DNA of 64,000 bases from Nocardioides sp. JS614 (GTDB lineage: Bacteria; Actinomycetota; Actinomycetes; Propionibacteriales; Nocardioidaceae): contig NC_008699.1 of NCBI RefSeq assembly GCF_000015265.1, positions 2,790,001 through 2,854,000 on the forward strand. Reading direction: 5' to 3'. Below, piece after piece: positions 52,187-62,570 of this stretch (position 1 is its first letter; each line of letters begins with the position of its first letter). The notes under the pieces were generated by a model, which was given only the letters and a program-made list of their open reading frames with translations, searched no databases and had not been told where the DNA came from. Made by a program: the position numbers and the translations under genes.

Positions 52187-52459
52187 ATGGAGACCTTGAC
52201 CTGTCCTCGTTGTGGCACCGAGATGGTGTCGCACGCCCTGAGCGCGTCCCTGGGCGAGGGTGAGGTCAGCCAGTGTCCCGACGGGCACGGCGTGTTCCTC
52301 GCCCGGCCCGACCTCGGCGCGCTGATCGAGGCCGAGAACGACTGGCACCGCCATGCCGGCCAACACACGGCGCCGATGCCGCGGATCACCGCCGACATGA
52401 CCGCGCCGCCCGTCGGCAAGCCCTCACCGCGGGCCTGGGTGGAGACGCTCTTCGAGTAG
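52187..52459 (+). CDS. TFIIB-type zinc ribbon protein
   Basis: A 90-residue protein of the zf-TFIIB domain family. The N-terminal ribbon is TLTCPRCGTEM paired with SQCPDGHGVFL, giving three Cys and one His as zinc ligands, followed by a helix (RPDLGALIEAENDW). The C-terminal part is unstructured. Members bind nucleic acid or protein; the role here is unknown. It converges with the HTH-MurA gene. Confidence 0.82.
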   Translation: METLTCPRCGTEMVSHALSASLGEGEVSQCPDGHGVFLARPDLGALIEAENDWHRHAGQHTAPMPRITADMTAPPVGKPSPRAWVETLFE

Positions 52460-52506
52460 CCGCGAGGCTCTGGGCCTGCGTGCCGAAGTGGCGCTGATCC
52501 AGCTCG

Positions 52507-54033
52507 CTAGATGTCTCGGAACGTCTCGATGGTGGCGCCGAGCTGGTTGAGGCGCTCGGCGAGGTCCTCGTAGCCGCGGTGGATGACGTACGTCGAGCGC
52601 AGCACCGAGGTGCCCTTCGAGGCGAGCATCGCCAGCAGGATGACGACCGCGGGGCGCAGCGCCGGCGGGCAGACGAGCTCGGTGCCGGTGAAGCTCGTCG
52701 GACCCTCGATCATCACCCGGTGCGGGTCGAGGAGCTTCACCTTCGCCCCGAGCTTGTTCAGGTCGGTGAGGTAGATCGCCCGGTTCTCGTAGACCCAGTC
52801 GTGCAGCAGGGTCTGGCCCTGGGCAACGGCGGCGATGACCGCGAAGAACGGCAGGTTGTCGATGTTCAGGCCGGGGAACGGCATCGGGTGGATCTTGTCG
52901 AGCGGCGCGTGCAGCTCGGAGGGCCGCGTGGTGATGTCGACCAGTCGCGTGTGGCCGTTGAGCGCGACGTACTCCGCGGAGCGGTCGTAGCAGAAGCCCA
53001 TCTCCTCCAACAGGGCCAGCTCGATCTCGAGGAACTCGATCGGCACCCGGCGGATCGTGATCGAGGACTTCGTGACGATCGCGGCGGCCAGCAGCGACAT
53101 CGCCTCGATCGGGTCCTCGCTGGGCGCGTAGTCGACGTCCACATCGATCTCGGCGAGGCCGGTGACCGCGAGCGTCGTGGTGCCGATGCCCTCGATGCGC
53201 ACGCCGAGCCGCTCGAGGTAGAAGCACAGGTCCTGGACCATGTAGTTCGACGAGGCGTTGCGGATCACGGTGGTGCCGGGGTGCAGCGCCGCCGCCATCA
53301 GGGCGTTCTCGGTCACGGTGTCGCCGCGCTCGGTGAGCACGATCGGGCGTCCGGGCTCGACCGCGTGGTTGACCGCCGCGTGGTAGTTGCCCTCGGTGGC
53401 CTTCACCTCCAGGCCGAAGGGCCGCAGCGCCGCCATGTGCGGCTCGACGGTGCGGGTGCCGAGGTCGCAGCCGCCGGCGTACGGCAGCTCGAAGGCGTCC
53501 GCGCGGTGCAACAGCGGGCCCAGGAACATGATGATCGAGCGGGTGCGGCGCGCCGAGTCGGCGTCGATGTGGTCCAGCTCGAGGGTCCGCGGGGGCACGA
53601 TCTCGAGGTCGTTGTCGTCGTTGAGCCAGCGGCACTGCACGCCCATGCTGGTCAGCACCTCGAGCAGCCGGTTGACCTCCTCGATCCGGGCGACCTTGCG
53701 CAGCGTGGTGCGCCCCCGGTTCAGCAGGGTGGCGCACAGCAGCGCGACCCCGGCGTTCTTGGAGGTCTTGACGTCGATCTCGCCGGACAGCGTGGTCGGG
53801 CCGTTCACCCGCAGGTGGGTGGGCCCGGCGCCGAGGGCCACGATCTCGGAGTCGAGCGCGGCACCGATCCGGGCGAGCATCTCCAGGGAGAGGTTCTGGT
53901 GCCCCTTCTCGATCCGGTTGATCGCGCTCTGGCTGGTGCCGAGCAGGTCCGCGAGCTGGTGCTGGGTCAGGCCCCGGTGCTTGCGGGCATCACGAATGAG
54001 GTTCCCGATGCGGTTCTTGTATCCCTCGCTCAT
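52507..54033 (-). CDS. Fusion of XRE-type HTH domain and MurA-like enolpyruvyl transferase
   Basis: A 508-residue protein. Residues ~7-62 form a helix-turn-helix (NLIRDARKHRGLTQHQLADLLG, then TSQSAINRIEKGHQNLS). Residues ~72-508 form an EPSP synthase-fold domain close to UDP-GlcNAc enolpyruvyl transferase. The MurA active-site residues are present: Lys92-Asn93 (SKNA), Cys189 (GGCDLGTRTVEPH) and Asp392 (FPGLNIDNLPFF). It may therefore be active as well as DNA-binding. ATG 54033 has TACCGT six bases upstream and a near-palindrome TCACATATGAGA at 54048-54059 as a possible operator. A second, normal murA is expected elsewhere. Confidence 0.88.
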   Translation of the reverse strand: MSEGYKNRIGNLIRDARKHRGLTQHQLADLLGTSQSAINRIEKGHQNLSLEMLARIGAALDSEIVALGAGPTHLRVNGPTTLSGEIDVKTSKNAGVALLCATLLNRGRTTLRKVARIEEVNRLLEVLTSMGVQCRWLNDDNDLEIVPPRTLELDHIDADSARRTRSIIMFLGPLLHRADAFELPYAGGCDLGTRTVEPHMAALRPFGLEVKATEGNYHAAVNHAVEPGRPIVLTERGDTVTENALMAAALHPGTTVIRNASSNYMVQDLCFYLERLGVRIEGIGTTTLAVTGLAEIDVDVDYAPSEDPIEAMSLLAAAIVTKSSITIRRVPIEFLEIELALLEEMGFCYDRSAEYVALNGHTRLVDITTRPSELHAPLDKIHPMPFPGLNIDNLPFFAVIAAVAQGQTLLHDWVYENRAIYLTDLNKLGAKVKLLDPHRVMIEGPTSFTGTELVCPPALRPAVVILLAMLASKGTSVLRSTYVIHRGYEDLAERLNQLGATIETFRDI

Positions 54034-54039
54034 ACCGCC

Positions 54040-54059
54040 ACGGTAACTCACATATGAGA
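54040..54059 (-). promoter_or_regulatory. -10 box and possible operator of the HTH-MurA gene
   Basis: TACCGT (54040-54045, minus strand) six bases before the ATG, adjacent to the near-palindrome TCACATATGAGA (54048-54059). The HTH domain could bind here and control its own gene. Confidence 0.4.
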
Positions 54060-54126
54060 TAACGCCACAACCAGCCCGTCCGGCGCCCGGGGCGGCCGGG
54101 GGAGGGCCGGCTGACAAGATGCTGGC

Positions 54127-55143
54127 ATGCGTGCAACGACGATCCACGGCCTCCGCGACATCCGCGTCTCCGAAGTCCCCGACCCGGCGATCACCGCCCC
54201 CACGGACGCCATCGTCAAGGTGGTCGCGGGCTGCATCTGCGGCTCCGACCTGTGGCCCTACCGCGGCGAGAACGACATCCGTCCCGGCGCCACGATCGGC
54301 CACGAGTGCGTCGGCGTGGTGGAGGAGGTCGGTGCCGAGGTCCGCAGCGTCCGGCCCGGCGACTTCGTGATCGTGCCGTTCGACCACTGCGACAACACCT
54401 GCCCGCACTGCCTGGCGGGCGCTCAGTCCGCCTGCGTCAACCTGGGCTTCACCGTCAGCGGCCAGGCCGAGTACGCCCGGGTCACCCAGGCCGACGGCAG
54501 CCTGGTCGCCACGCAGGGCACCCCGGACGCGGGCCTGGTGCCGTCGCTGCTCACGCTCTCGGACGTGCTCCCGACGGGGTGGCACGCGGCGGTGTCCGCC
54601 GGCGTCCGCGAGGGCGGTACGGCGGTCGTGGTCGGCGACGGCGCGGTCGGGCTGTGCGGGGTGCTGGCCGCGTCGGTGCTCGGCGCGGAGACGATCGTGG
54701 CGATGTCCCGGCACGAGCCGCGCCAGGAGCTCGCGCGGCGCTTCGGGGCGACGCACATCGTGGCCGAGCGCGGCGACGAGGGCACCGCCGCGATCATGGA
54801 GATCACCGGGGGAGTGGGGGCCGACGCGGTCCTGGAGTGCGTCGGCACCGACCAGGCGATGCGCACCGCGTTCTCGACCGCTCGCCCCGGCTCGACCGTC
54901 GGCTTCGTCGGTGTCCCGCACGGCGTGGAGCTGCCGGTGCGCGAGATGTTCCAGCGCAACATCGGGCTCGCCGGCGGGATGGCGCCGACCCGGCGCTACA
55001 TCCCGGAACTGCTCGAGCTGGTGCTGGCCGACCGGATCGAGCCCGGTCTGGTCTTCGACAGCACCCTGCCGCTCGACCAGGTAGCCGAGGGCTACCGGGC
55101 GATGGACGAGCGGCAGGCGATCAAGGTGCTGATCGAGCCCTGA
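54127..55143 (+). CDS. Zinc-dependent medium-chain alcohol dehydrogenase
   Basis: A 338-residue MDR family dehydrogenase. Catalytic zinc ligands are Cys38 (GCICGSD) and His59-Glu60 (GHECVG). The structural zinc site is CDNTCPHCLAGAQSAC. The NAD(P) motif is GDGAVGLCGVLAASVLG near 165-181. Relatives act on threonine, sugar alcohols or formaldehyde adducts; the substrate cannot be named. The ATG has a weak CAAGAT box six bases upstream. It lies between two minus-strand genes. Confidence 0.9.
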   Translation: MRATTIHGLRDIRVSEVPDPAITAPTDAIVKVVAGCICGSDLWPYRGENDIRPGATIGHECVGVVEEVGAEVRSVRPGDFVIVPFDHCDNTCPHCLAGAQSACVNLGFTVSGQAEYARVTQADGSLVATQGTPDAGLVPSLLTLSDVLPTGWHAAVSAGVREGGTAVVVGDGAVGLCGVLAASVLGAETIVAMSRHEPRQELARRFGATHIVAERGDEGTAAIMEITGGVGADAVLECVGTDQAMRTAFSTARPGSTVGFVGVPHGVELPVREMFQRNIGLAGGMAPTRRYIPELLELVLADRIEPGLVFDSTLPLDQVAEGYRAMDERQAIKVLIEP

Positions 55144-55155
55144 GGCGAGCTGCGG

Positions 55156-55566
55156 CTACTTGTGCTGCGGGCCGGCGGCCTGCAGGCCGGCGCCCAGCAG
55201 CAGCACGATCCCGGCGACCAGCTCGCTGACGAGCACCCGCTGGGAGTTGTCGAGGAACACCGCGAACAGCACCAGCAGCACCCCCGACAGCCCGATCAGG
55301 CCGATCGCGGGCCGGGCCGGCAGCGAGGTGCGCAGCCACAGCGCCGCCACGATCACCACGGTCCCGATCAGGCTGCCGCGGTAGCCGGCCCACATGCCGT
55401 CGTAGTCGATGGGGTAGATCAGCCAGGTCGCGAGCACCAGCCCGACACCGCCGAGGAGCGCCAGCAGCCAGCCGAACGGCGCGACGACGGGGACGGGCTC
55501 GGCCGACGGGAGGTCGGCGGCGGGGTGGGCTGGGACGTGGGAAGTGCGCTGCACAGGGGTCGCCAT
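55156..55566 (-). CDS. Small four-helix membrane protein, unknown function
   Basis: A 136-residue protein with a soluble Pro/Ala-rich N-terminus of about 30 residues. Four hydrophobic helices follow (GWLLALLGGVGLVLATWLIY, GSLIGTVVIVAALWL, AIGLIGLSGVLLVLFAVFL and VSELVAGIVLLLGAGL). No family is recognised. The ATG at 55566 is 27 bp from the divergent PhoD start. It could be an accessory or sensing membrane protein; the sequence gives no more. Confidence 0.7.
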   Translation of the reverse strand: MATPVQRTSHVPAHPAADLPSAEPVPVVAPFGWLLALLGGVGLVLATWLIYPIDYDGMWAGYRGSLIGTVVIVAALWLRTSLPARPAIGLIGLSGVLLVLFAVFLDNSQRVLVSELVAGIVLLLGAGLQAAGPQHK

Positions 55567-55580
55567 GGGCCCCAGCGTAT

Positions 55581-55586
55581 TAGGTT
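55581..55586 (+). promoter_or_regulatory. -10 box of the PhoD-like phosphatase gene
   Basis: TAGGTT, seven bases before the ATG at 55594. Confidence 0.4.
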
Positions 55587-55593
55587 CGCTTCC

Positions 55594-57291
55594 ATGTCGG
55601 ATCTGGTGCTCGGCCCGTTGCTGCGGTACGTCGACGCCACGACCGCGACGATCTGGGTCGAGACGGCCCGCGACGCCGCGGTCACGGTCACCGCCGGAGC
55701 GCATGCGGCCACCAGCCGGACCTTCGCCGCGCACGGCCACCACTACGCACTGGTCGAGCTGACCGGCCTCGAGCCCGGCACCCACACGCCGTACACGGTC
55801 GACGTCGACGCGGCCCGGGTGTGGCCCTCGGAGGACCCCGAGCTCGCGGTGTTCCCGCCGTCGGTGATCCCGACCCTCGAGCCGGGCAAGCCGCTGCGGA
55901 TGGCGTTCGGCTCGTGCCGGGTCAGCGTCTCCAACGACGTGCACGGCAACGCGCAGTTCGGGGTCGACGCGCTGCGCGCCTACGCGCTGTTCATGGCGGG
56001 CGTCACGACCGCGGACTCGCCCGAGGACAGCGAGCGCTGGCCGGACCTGGTGCTGTTCCTCGGCGACCAGGTCTACGCCGACGAGACGAGCGACGAGATG
56101 CGCGCGTTCATCGAGCGGCGCCGCGACCCCGAGCAGGCGCCGTGGTACGAGCTGAAGGACTACGAGGAGTACGCCCATCTGTACTCCCTCGCGTGGCGCG
56201 ACCCGGCGAACCGCTGGCTGCTCTCCACCCTGCCCAGCGCGATGATCTTCGACGACCACGACATCCGCGACGACTGGAACACCAGCTGGTCGTGGCGCCA
56301 GGCGATGGAGGCGACGTCGTGGTGGCACGACCGCGTCGTGGGTGGCCTGGCGTCGTACTGGGTCTACCAGCACCTGGGCAACCTCGGGCCCGACGAGCGC
56401 GCCGTCGACGAGCTCTGGCGGCGGATCACGTCCTACGACGGCGCGGCCGGCGAGGGGGAGGAGCTGGACGTCACCGACGCGCTGGACGCGCTGGCCGACC
56501 GTGCGGACCAGCACCCGGAGACGTACCGGTGGAGCTACTCCCGCGACTTCGACACCCAGGCGCGGCTGGTCGTCGTGGACTCGCGCGCCGCCCGCGTGCT
56601 CGAGCCCGACCGCCGCTCGATGCTCGACGACGGTGAGCTGATGTGGCTCGACGCCCAGCTGCGGGGGGACGTCGACCACCTCCTGGTCGGCACCTCGCTG
56701 CCGTTCCTGCTGGCGCCCGGGCTGCACCACGTCGAGTCGTTCAGCGAGTCGATCGCCGAAGGGGCGTGGGGGCGCCCGGGCAGCTGGCTCGGCGAGCACG
56801 CCCGCTCAGCCGCGGACCTCGAGCACTGGGCGGCGTTCCAGCGGGGCTTCCGCGAGGTCGCCGAGATCGTGCTCGAGGTCGCCGCCGGGCGGCGCGGGCG
56901 GGCGCCGCGCACGGTCACCTTCCTGTCCGGCGACGTGCACCACAGCTACATCGCGGAGGCGTGGCCGCGACACGGCCAGGCCGCCAGCCGGATCGTGCAG
57001 GCGGTCTGCTCGCCGATCCGGAACCCGCTCCCGCGGGTCATGCGCGGGTTCATGCAGGCTTCCTCGAAGCGGCCGGCCGGCCTGCTCGGCCGGCTGCTCT
57101 CGCTCGCGGGCCGGGTGCCGCTCGAGCCGATGCGCTGGGCCGTCACGCAGGGCCCCTGGTACGACAACAACCTGGCGATCCTGGAGCTCGGCGCCCGCGG
57201 GATGCGGCTCTGGTGGGTCGCGGGGGAGGTCGACGGCCGCCCGGAACTGCCCGTGCTCAAGCGGGTGGCGACCGTCGACCCGGTCGGCTGA
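55594..57291 (+). CDS. PhoD-like alkaline phosphatase D family protein
   Basis: A 565-residue metallophosphatase. An N-terminal fibronectin-like domain (about 5-85) precedes the calcineurin-like core with FGSCR, LFLGDQVYADE, MIFDDHDIRDDWNTSW, LLVGTSLPF and FLSGDVHHSYIAEAW, which supply the metal ligands. No signal peptide is present, so it is probably cytoplasmic, unlike classic exported PhoD. The substrate is unknown. A hairpin terminator begins right after the stop. Confidence 0.9.
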   Translation: MSDLVLGPLLRYVDATTATIWVETARDAAVTVTAGAHAATSRTFAAHGHHYALVELTGLEPGTHTPYTVDVDAARVWPSEDPELAVFPPSVIPTLEPGKPLRMAFGSCRVSVSNDVHGNAQFGVDALRAYALFMAGVTTADSPEDSERWPDLVLFLGDQVYADETSDEMRAFIERRRDPEQAPWYELKDYEEYAHLYSLAWRDPANRWLLSTLPSAMIFDDHDIRDDWNTSWSWRQAMEATSWWHDRVVGGLASYWVYQHLGNLGPDERAVDELWRRITSYDGAAGEGEELDVTDALDALADRADQHPETYRWSYSRDFDTQARLVVVDSRAARVLEPDRRSMLDDGELMWLDAQLRGDVDHLLVGTSLPFLLAPGLHHVESFSESIAEGAWGRPGSWLGEHARSAADLEHWAAFQRGFREVAEIVLEVAAGRRGRAPRTVTFLSGDVHHSYIAEAWPRHGQAASRIVQAVCSPIRNPLPRVMRGFMQASSKRPAGLLGRLLSLAGRVPLEPMRWAVTQGPWYDNNLAILELGARGMRLWWVAGEVDGRPELPVLKRVATVDPVG

Positions 57292-57310
57292 GGGCACCAC
57301 GCGGGTGCCC
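57292..57310 (+). terminator. Hairpin terminator after the PhoD-like gene
   Basis: GGGCACC-ACGCG-GGTGCCC, a perfect 7-bp GC-rich stem starting at the base after the stop codon. No T-tract follows, which is common in actinobacteria. Confidence 0.6.
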
Positions 57311-57354
57311 GGCCGACGCTCCGGGTGGGGGGTCGGGGGAGTCGTTGGCGCGAC

Positions 57355-57510
57355 TCAGACGAGGACGGCCTCGGCGTACCGGCGCGGACGCGCCGGCTCA
57401 CAGTCGCAGGCGTCTCCGCACGCAAGGTAGGTGTGGAGGGCGTGCCCGCAATGTGGGCACGGCATGTCGTGCGACAGGTGCACCGCGTTGGTCTGGACGG
57501 TGTCCCACAT
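57355..57510 (-). CDS. 51-residue zinc-binding-type small protein A
   Basis: A short protein starting MWDTVQTNAVHLSHDMPCPHCGHALHT in two parts: a leader MWDTVQTNAVHLSHD, then CPHCGHALHTYLACGDACDCEP with Cys18, Cys21, Cys31, Cys35 and Cys37 plus His23 and His26 as likely metal ligands. A strong GAGGAGG ribosome site precedes the ATG at 57510. The family is not named, but a paralogue with the same layout lies at 58519-58653. The function is unknown. Confidence 0.75.
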   Translation of the reverse strand: MWDTVQTNAVHLSHDMPCPHCGHALHTYLACGDACDCEPARPRRYAEAVLV

Positions 57511-57743
57511 GGCTCTACCTCCTCTCGTACCGTCGATCGTGCCCCCCAGCGAGGCCCGGCCAACCCGGCCCCGGGCGACCTGTGGAGAACGGGTCTGACC
57601 GGGCGAGCGGACGCCGGACCATCGCTTTCGACGGTAGGGATCCGGCGGGGCGAACGTGACGCGGACCGCGCCGAACCACCCGGACGGGGCAGGCCCGGGT
57701 AGCCCGACCGGGCCAGGGGAGGACCGCCGTCGGGGGCCCCGTC

Positions 57744-57749
57744 TACGGT
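57744..57749 (+). promoter_or_regulatory. -10 box of the DinB-family gene
   Basis: TACGGT, six bases before the GTG at 57756. The 57511-57743 stretch upstream of it holds no recognisable gene. Confidence 0.4.
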
Positions 57750-57755
57750 GAGACC

Positions 57756-58508
57756 GTGGTCGAACACGTCCAGGAGGACCTCGCCGGGTCCCGCTTCGAG
57801 AACGTCGATCTGAGCCGGTCGCGCTTCCACAACGTGGACCTGAGCGGCGCCGTGATCCGCGGCGCGCTGCTCACCGATGCCGAGCTCGACGGCGACATCG
57901 ACGGCCTGCGCGTGAACGGCATCGAGGTCGCGCCACTGGTGGAGGCCGAGCTCGACCGCCGCCACCCGCAGCGCGTGAAGATGCGCCCCGTCGACGCCGA
58001 GGGCTACCGCACGGCCTGGGCCGCCCTCGAGCAGCTGTGGGCGGTGACCGTCGAGCGGGCCCGGCGGCTGCCACCCGACCTGCTCCACGAGCGGGTGGAC
58101 GGCGAGTGGTCCTTCATCGAGACCCTGCGGCACCTGGTCTTCGCGACCGACGCGTGGGTGCGGCGCGCGGTGCTCGGCGAGGCGGCGCCGTTCGACCCCC
58201 TCGGGCTGCCGCACACCGAGATGGGAGACGTGCCGGGTGTCCCGAACGATCCCGGCGCCCGGCCGAGCCTGGAGGAGGTGCTCGGTGTGCGGGCCGACCG
58301 GGTGGCCACGGTACGCGCCGTGCTCGCGGAGCTGACCGACGAGCGGCTGGCCGGCGACACCGAGCCGGTCGACGCGCCCGGCTACCCGCCCCCGGACGCC
58401 TACGCCGTACGCCGCTGCCTGCGCGCGATCATCAACGAGGAGTGGCTGCACCGCCTCTACGCCGAGCGCGACCTCGACGCCCTCGAACGCCGCCGCGGCG
58501 GCTCCTGA
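57756..58508 (+). CDS. DinB-family protein with N-terminal pentapeptide-repeat segment
   Basis: A 250-residue protein. Residues ~10-55 show pentapeptide-like repeats (SRFENVDLSRSRFHNVDLSGAVIRGALL). The rest is a DinB_2 four-helix bundle with His residues in WSFIETLRHLVFATDAWVRR and INEEWLHRLYAERDL as metal ligands. DinB proteins are often thiol-dependent transferases or isomerases. Mycothiol made by the MshC pathway would be the natural thiol here, though this is inference. It is flanked on both sides by the paralogous small zinc-type genes on the opposite strand. Confidence 0.85.
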   Translation: MVEHVQEDLAGSRFENVDLSRSRFHNVDLSGAVIRGALLTDAELDGDIDGLRVNGIEVAPLVEAELDRRHPQRVKMRPVDAEGYRTAWAALEQLWAVTVERARRLPPDLLHERVDGEWSFIETLRHLVFATDAWVRRAVLGEAAPFDPLGLPHTEMGDVPGVPNDPGARPSLEEVLGVRADRVATVRAVLAELTDERLAGDTEPVDAPGYPPPDAYAVRRCLRAIINEEWLHRLYAERDLDALERRRGGS

Positions 58509-58518
58509 GCCGGGCCGC

Positions 58519-58653
58519 TCAGGCGGCCCGGACCGGCTGTGGCTCGCAGTCGCAGCCGTCGCACGCGAGGTAGACGTGCAGCGCGTGCCCGCACAGCGGG
58601 CACGGCCGGTCGTGCGACAGGTGCTCGGTGCTGGTCTCGACGGTGTCCCACAT
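58519..58653 (-). CDS. 44-residue zinc-binding-type small protein B
   Basis: A paralogue of the protein at 57355-57510: MWDTVETSTEHLSHDRPCPLC, then GHALHVYLACDGCDCEPQPVRAA. Four of the cysteines form CPLC and CDCEP pairs and the HAL-x-YLAC core is kept. GGGAGGAAG precedes the ATG at 58653. The two proteins agree at most of the first 38 positions. The gene converges with the DinB gene, ending 10 bp from its stop. The function is unknown. Confidence 0.75.
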   Translation of the reverse strand: MWDTVETSTEHLSHDRPCPLCGHALHVYLACDGCDCEPQPVRAA

Positions 58654-58813
58654 GGCGCTTCCTCCCTCATCGTCCCTGATGGTTTCGGACCTCCGTGTCC
58701 AGAGGAGGCCCCCGATCACCCCTCGGATACCTCTGCCATCGGCCGGTGTGGTCGGCACTGAAGGAACCGCGACCGACCGGCGGGAGGCGGCGCGGTGTGG
58801 CACGATCGCGGAC

Positions 58814-59257
58814 GTGGCGACCCGACCCGCGCGCGGCCCCGACCTGCGCGACCTCGCGCGCCTGCGCCGGGTCCGGGACCGGATCGACCGGGAGTACGCC
58901 CAGCCGCTCGATGTCGAGGCGCTCGCGCGCGGGGTGCACCTGTCGGCCGGGCACCTGAGCCGCCAGTTCCGACTGGCGTACGGCGAGCCGCCCTACGCCT
59001 ACCTGATGACCCGCCGGATCGAGCGCGCGATGATGCTGCTGCGCCGCGGCGACCTGTCGGTCACCGAGGTGTGCTTCGAGGTCGGCTGCTCCTCGCTGGG
59101 CACGTTCAGCACCCGGTTCACCGAGCTGGTCGGCGTGCCCCCCAGCAACTACCGCGAGGAGGCGGCCCAGGCGACGCTCGGCCTGCCGTCCTGCGTCGCG
59201 AAGCAGGTCACCCGACCGGTCAGGAATCGAGAAGCGCCGACGCCGGCACCCGCCTAG
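58814..59257 (+). CDS. AraC-type transcriptional regulator (HTH only)
   Basis: A 147-residue regulator made of the two AraC helix-turn-helix motifs (about 15-115), VEALARGVHLSAGHLSRQFRLAYGEPPYAYLMTRRIERA being the first and LSVTEVCFEVGCSSLGTFSTRFTELVG the second. There is no N-terminal ligand domain. The C-terminal tail includes a single Cys. GTG 58814 is the likely start. It is 10 bp before a VOC gene and probably controls it and the UvrA-like gene beyond. Confidence 0.88.
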   Translation: MATRPARGPDLRDLARLRRVRDRIDREYAQPLDVEALARGVHLSAGHLSRQFRLAYGEPPYAYLMTRRIERAMMLLRRGDLSVTEVCFEVGCSSLGTFSTRFTELVGVPPSNYREEAAQATLGLPSCVAKQVTRPVRNREAPTPAPA

Positions 59258-59260
59258 CGT
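59255..59260 (+). promoter_or_regulatory. -10 box of the VOC gene at 59268
   Basis: TAGCGT, seven bases before the ATG and overlapping the AraC stop. Confidence 0.35.
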
Positions 59261-59267
59261 GAGCGCC

Positions 59268-59678
59268 ATGGACATCACCATTCACACCACGGCCCTCCCG
59301 CACGTCGACCCCGAGGAGTCGGTGACCTTCTACCGAGACGTCCTCGGCTTCGAGGTCCGCAGCGACGTCGGGACCGGCACGATGCGGTGGATCACCGTCG
59401 GCCCGGTGGGCCAGCCCGACACCTGCATCCTGCTGGCGCCGCCCGCCGCGGACCCCGGCATCACCGAGGACGAGCGCCGGATGATCTCCGAGATGATGGC
59501 CAAGGGCACCTACGGCTGGATCCTGCTGGCGACCAAGGACCTCGACACCACGTTCGACCGGGTCCAGGCCACCGACGCCGAGGTCGTCCAGGAGCCGACC
59601 CTGCAGCCGTACGGCGTGCGCGACTGCGCGTTCCGCGACCCCGCGGGCAACCTGGTCCGCATCCAGCAGCTCGACTGA
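59268..59678 (+). CDS. VOC family protein beside the UvrA-like gene
   Basis: A 136-residue glyoxalase/bleomycin-resistance-like protein. It starts MDITIHTTALPHVDPEESV, continues TFYRDVLGFEVRSDVG, and ends DCAFRDPAGNLVRIQQLD, which contains a typical C-terminal metal Glu/Gln position. It could bind or detoxify a small molecule. It lies between the AraC regulator and the UvrA-like gene, 27 bp before the latter, and is likely part of the same response. Confidence 0.85.
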   Translation: MDITIHTTALPHVDPEESVTFYRDVLGFEVRSDVGTGTMRWITVGPVGQPDTCILLAPPAADPGITEDERRMISEMMAKGTYGWILLATKDLDTTFDRVQATDAEVVQEPTLQPYGVRDCAFRDPAGNLVRIQQLD

Positions 59679-59705
59679 ACCGCAACCCGAAGGAGTCCGC
59701 CCGGC

Positions 59706-62093
<2,388 letters not shown>

Positions 62094-62142
62094 GGGACGG
62101 TCGGCGGCTGGACTTCGACCGGCTCCGGGCGCTCCTGCGCGT

Positions 62143-62170
62143 ATCGCCGATAACTGACATTATGTCAGGT
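62143..62170 (+). other. dif: Probable chromosomal dif site (XerC/XerD recombination site)
   Basis: An 11-6-11 site: XerC-type arm ATCGCCGATAA (62143-62153), centre CTGACA (62154-62159), XerD-type arm TTATGTCAGGT (62160-62170). It agrees with the actinobacterial dif pattern as I recall it, CCGATAA then ACATTATGTCA. The XerD arm also matches the E. coli arm TTATGTTAAAT at 8 of 11 positions. It lies in the 180-bp gap between convergent genes, with mostly plus-strand genes to the left and mostly minus-strand genes to the right. This is where replication would end and chromosome dimers be resolved. Confidence 0.82.
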
Positions 62171-62273
62171 CACGCAGGCTGAGCCCGCTCCCCGGAGGCC
62201 CCGCAGCCGCCCGATCCACGGGTGGTCCGGGACCACGACCGTCAGCGCCGCCCGCAGCCTGCCCCGGCGGCTC

Positions 62274-62570
62274 TCACTCCCGGCGCCCGTAGGCGTCTCG
62301 CCGGTGCGCGATCGTGACCACCGCGATCACCAGGCGCCGGTCGAGGATGCGATACAGGATGCGGTACTCGCCCCTCCGCGCCGACCACAGCGGCGTGAGC
62401 GGCTCGAGGAGGGGTTTGCCCACGCGGCGGGGCGCTTCGCGCAGCGGCCCGCGGATGAACTCGAACGCCGCCATCGCCACGGCCGCCGGCAGGTCCCACT
62501 CCAGGGCGCGCCGAGCGCCTCGGGTGAAGACGACCTCGTAGCCGGTACCACCCTCGTCGGGAGCGCTCAC
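62274..62570 (-). CDS. relE: RelE/ParE family toxin
   Basis: A 98-residue RelE-like mRNA interferase. The pattern YEVVFTRGARRALEWDLPAAVAMAAFEFI, then NPLG-like KPLLEPLTPLWSARRGEYRILYRILDRRLVIAVVTIAHRRDAY, is typical, with the catalytic Arg and Tyr/His near the C-terminus. Its GTG overlaps the antitoxin stop by four bases. The pair lies about 100 bp from the dif-like site. Toxicity is expected from the family but not shown by the sequence. Confidence 0.9.
   Translation of the reverse strand: MSAPDEGGTGYEVVFTRGARRALEWDLPAAVAMAAFEFIRGPLREAPRRVGKPLLEPLTPLWSARRGEYRILYRILDRRLVIAVVTIAHRRDAYGRRE

Noticed and set aside
57341..57355. A further copy of the repeat arm near GTCGTTGGCGCGAC
   Set aside because: Only GTCGTTGG matches; the GGTGACC core and the partner arm are missing, so it is a chance similarity.
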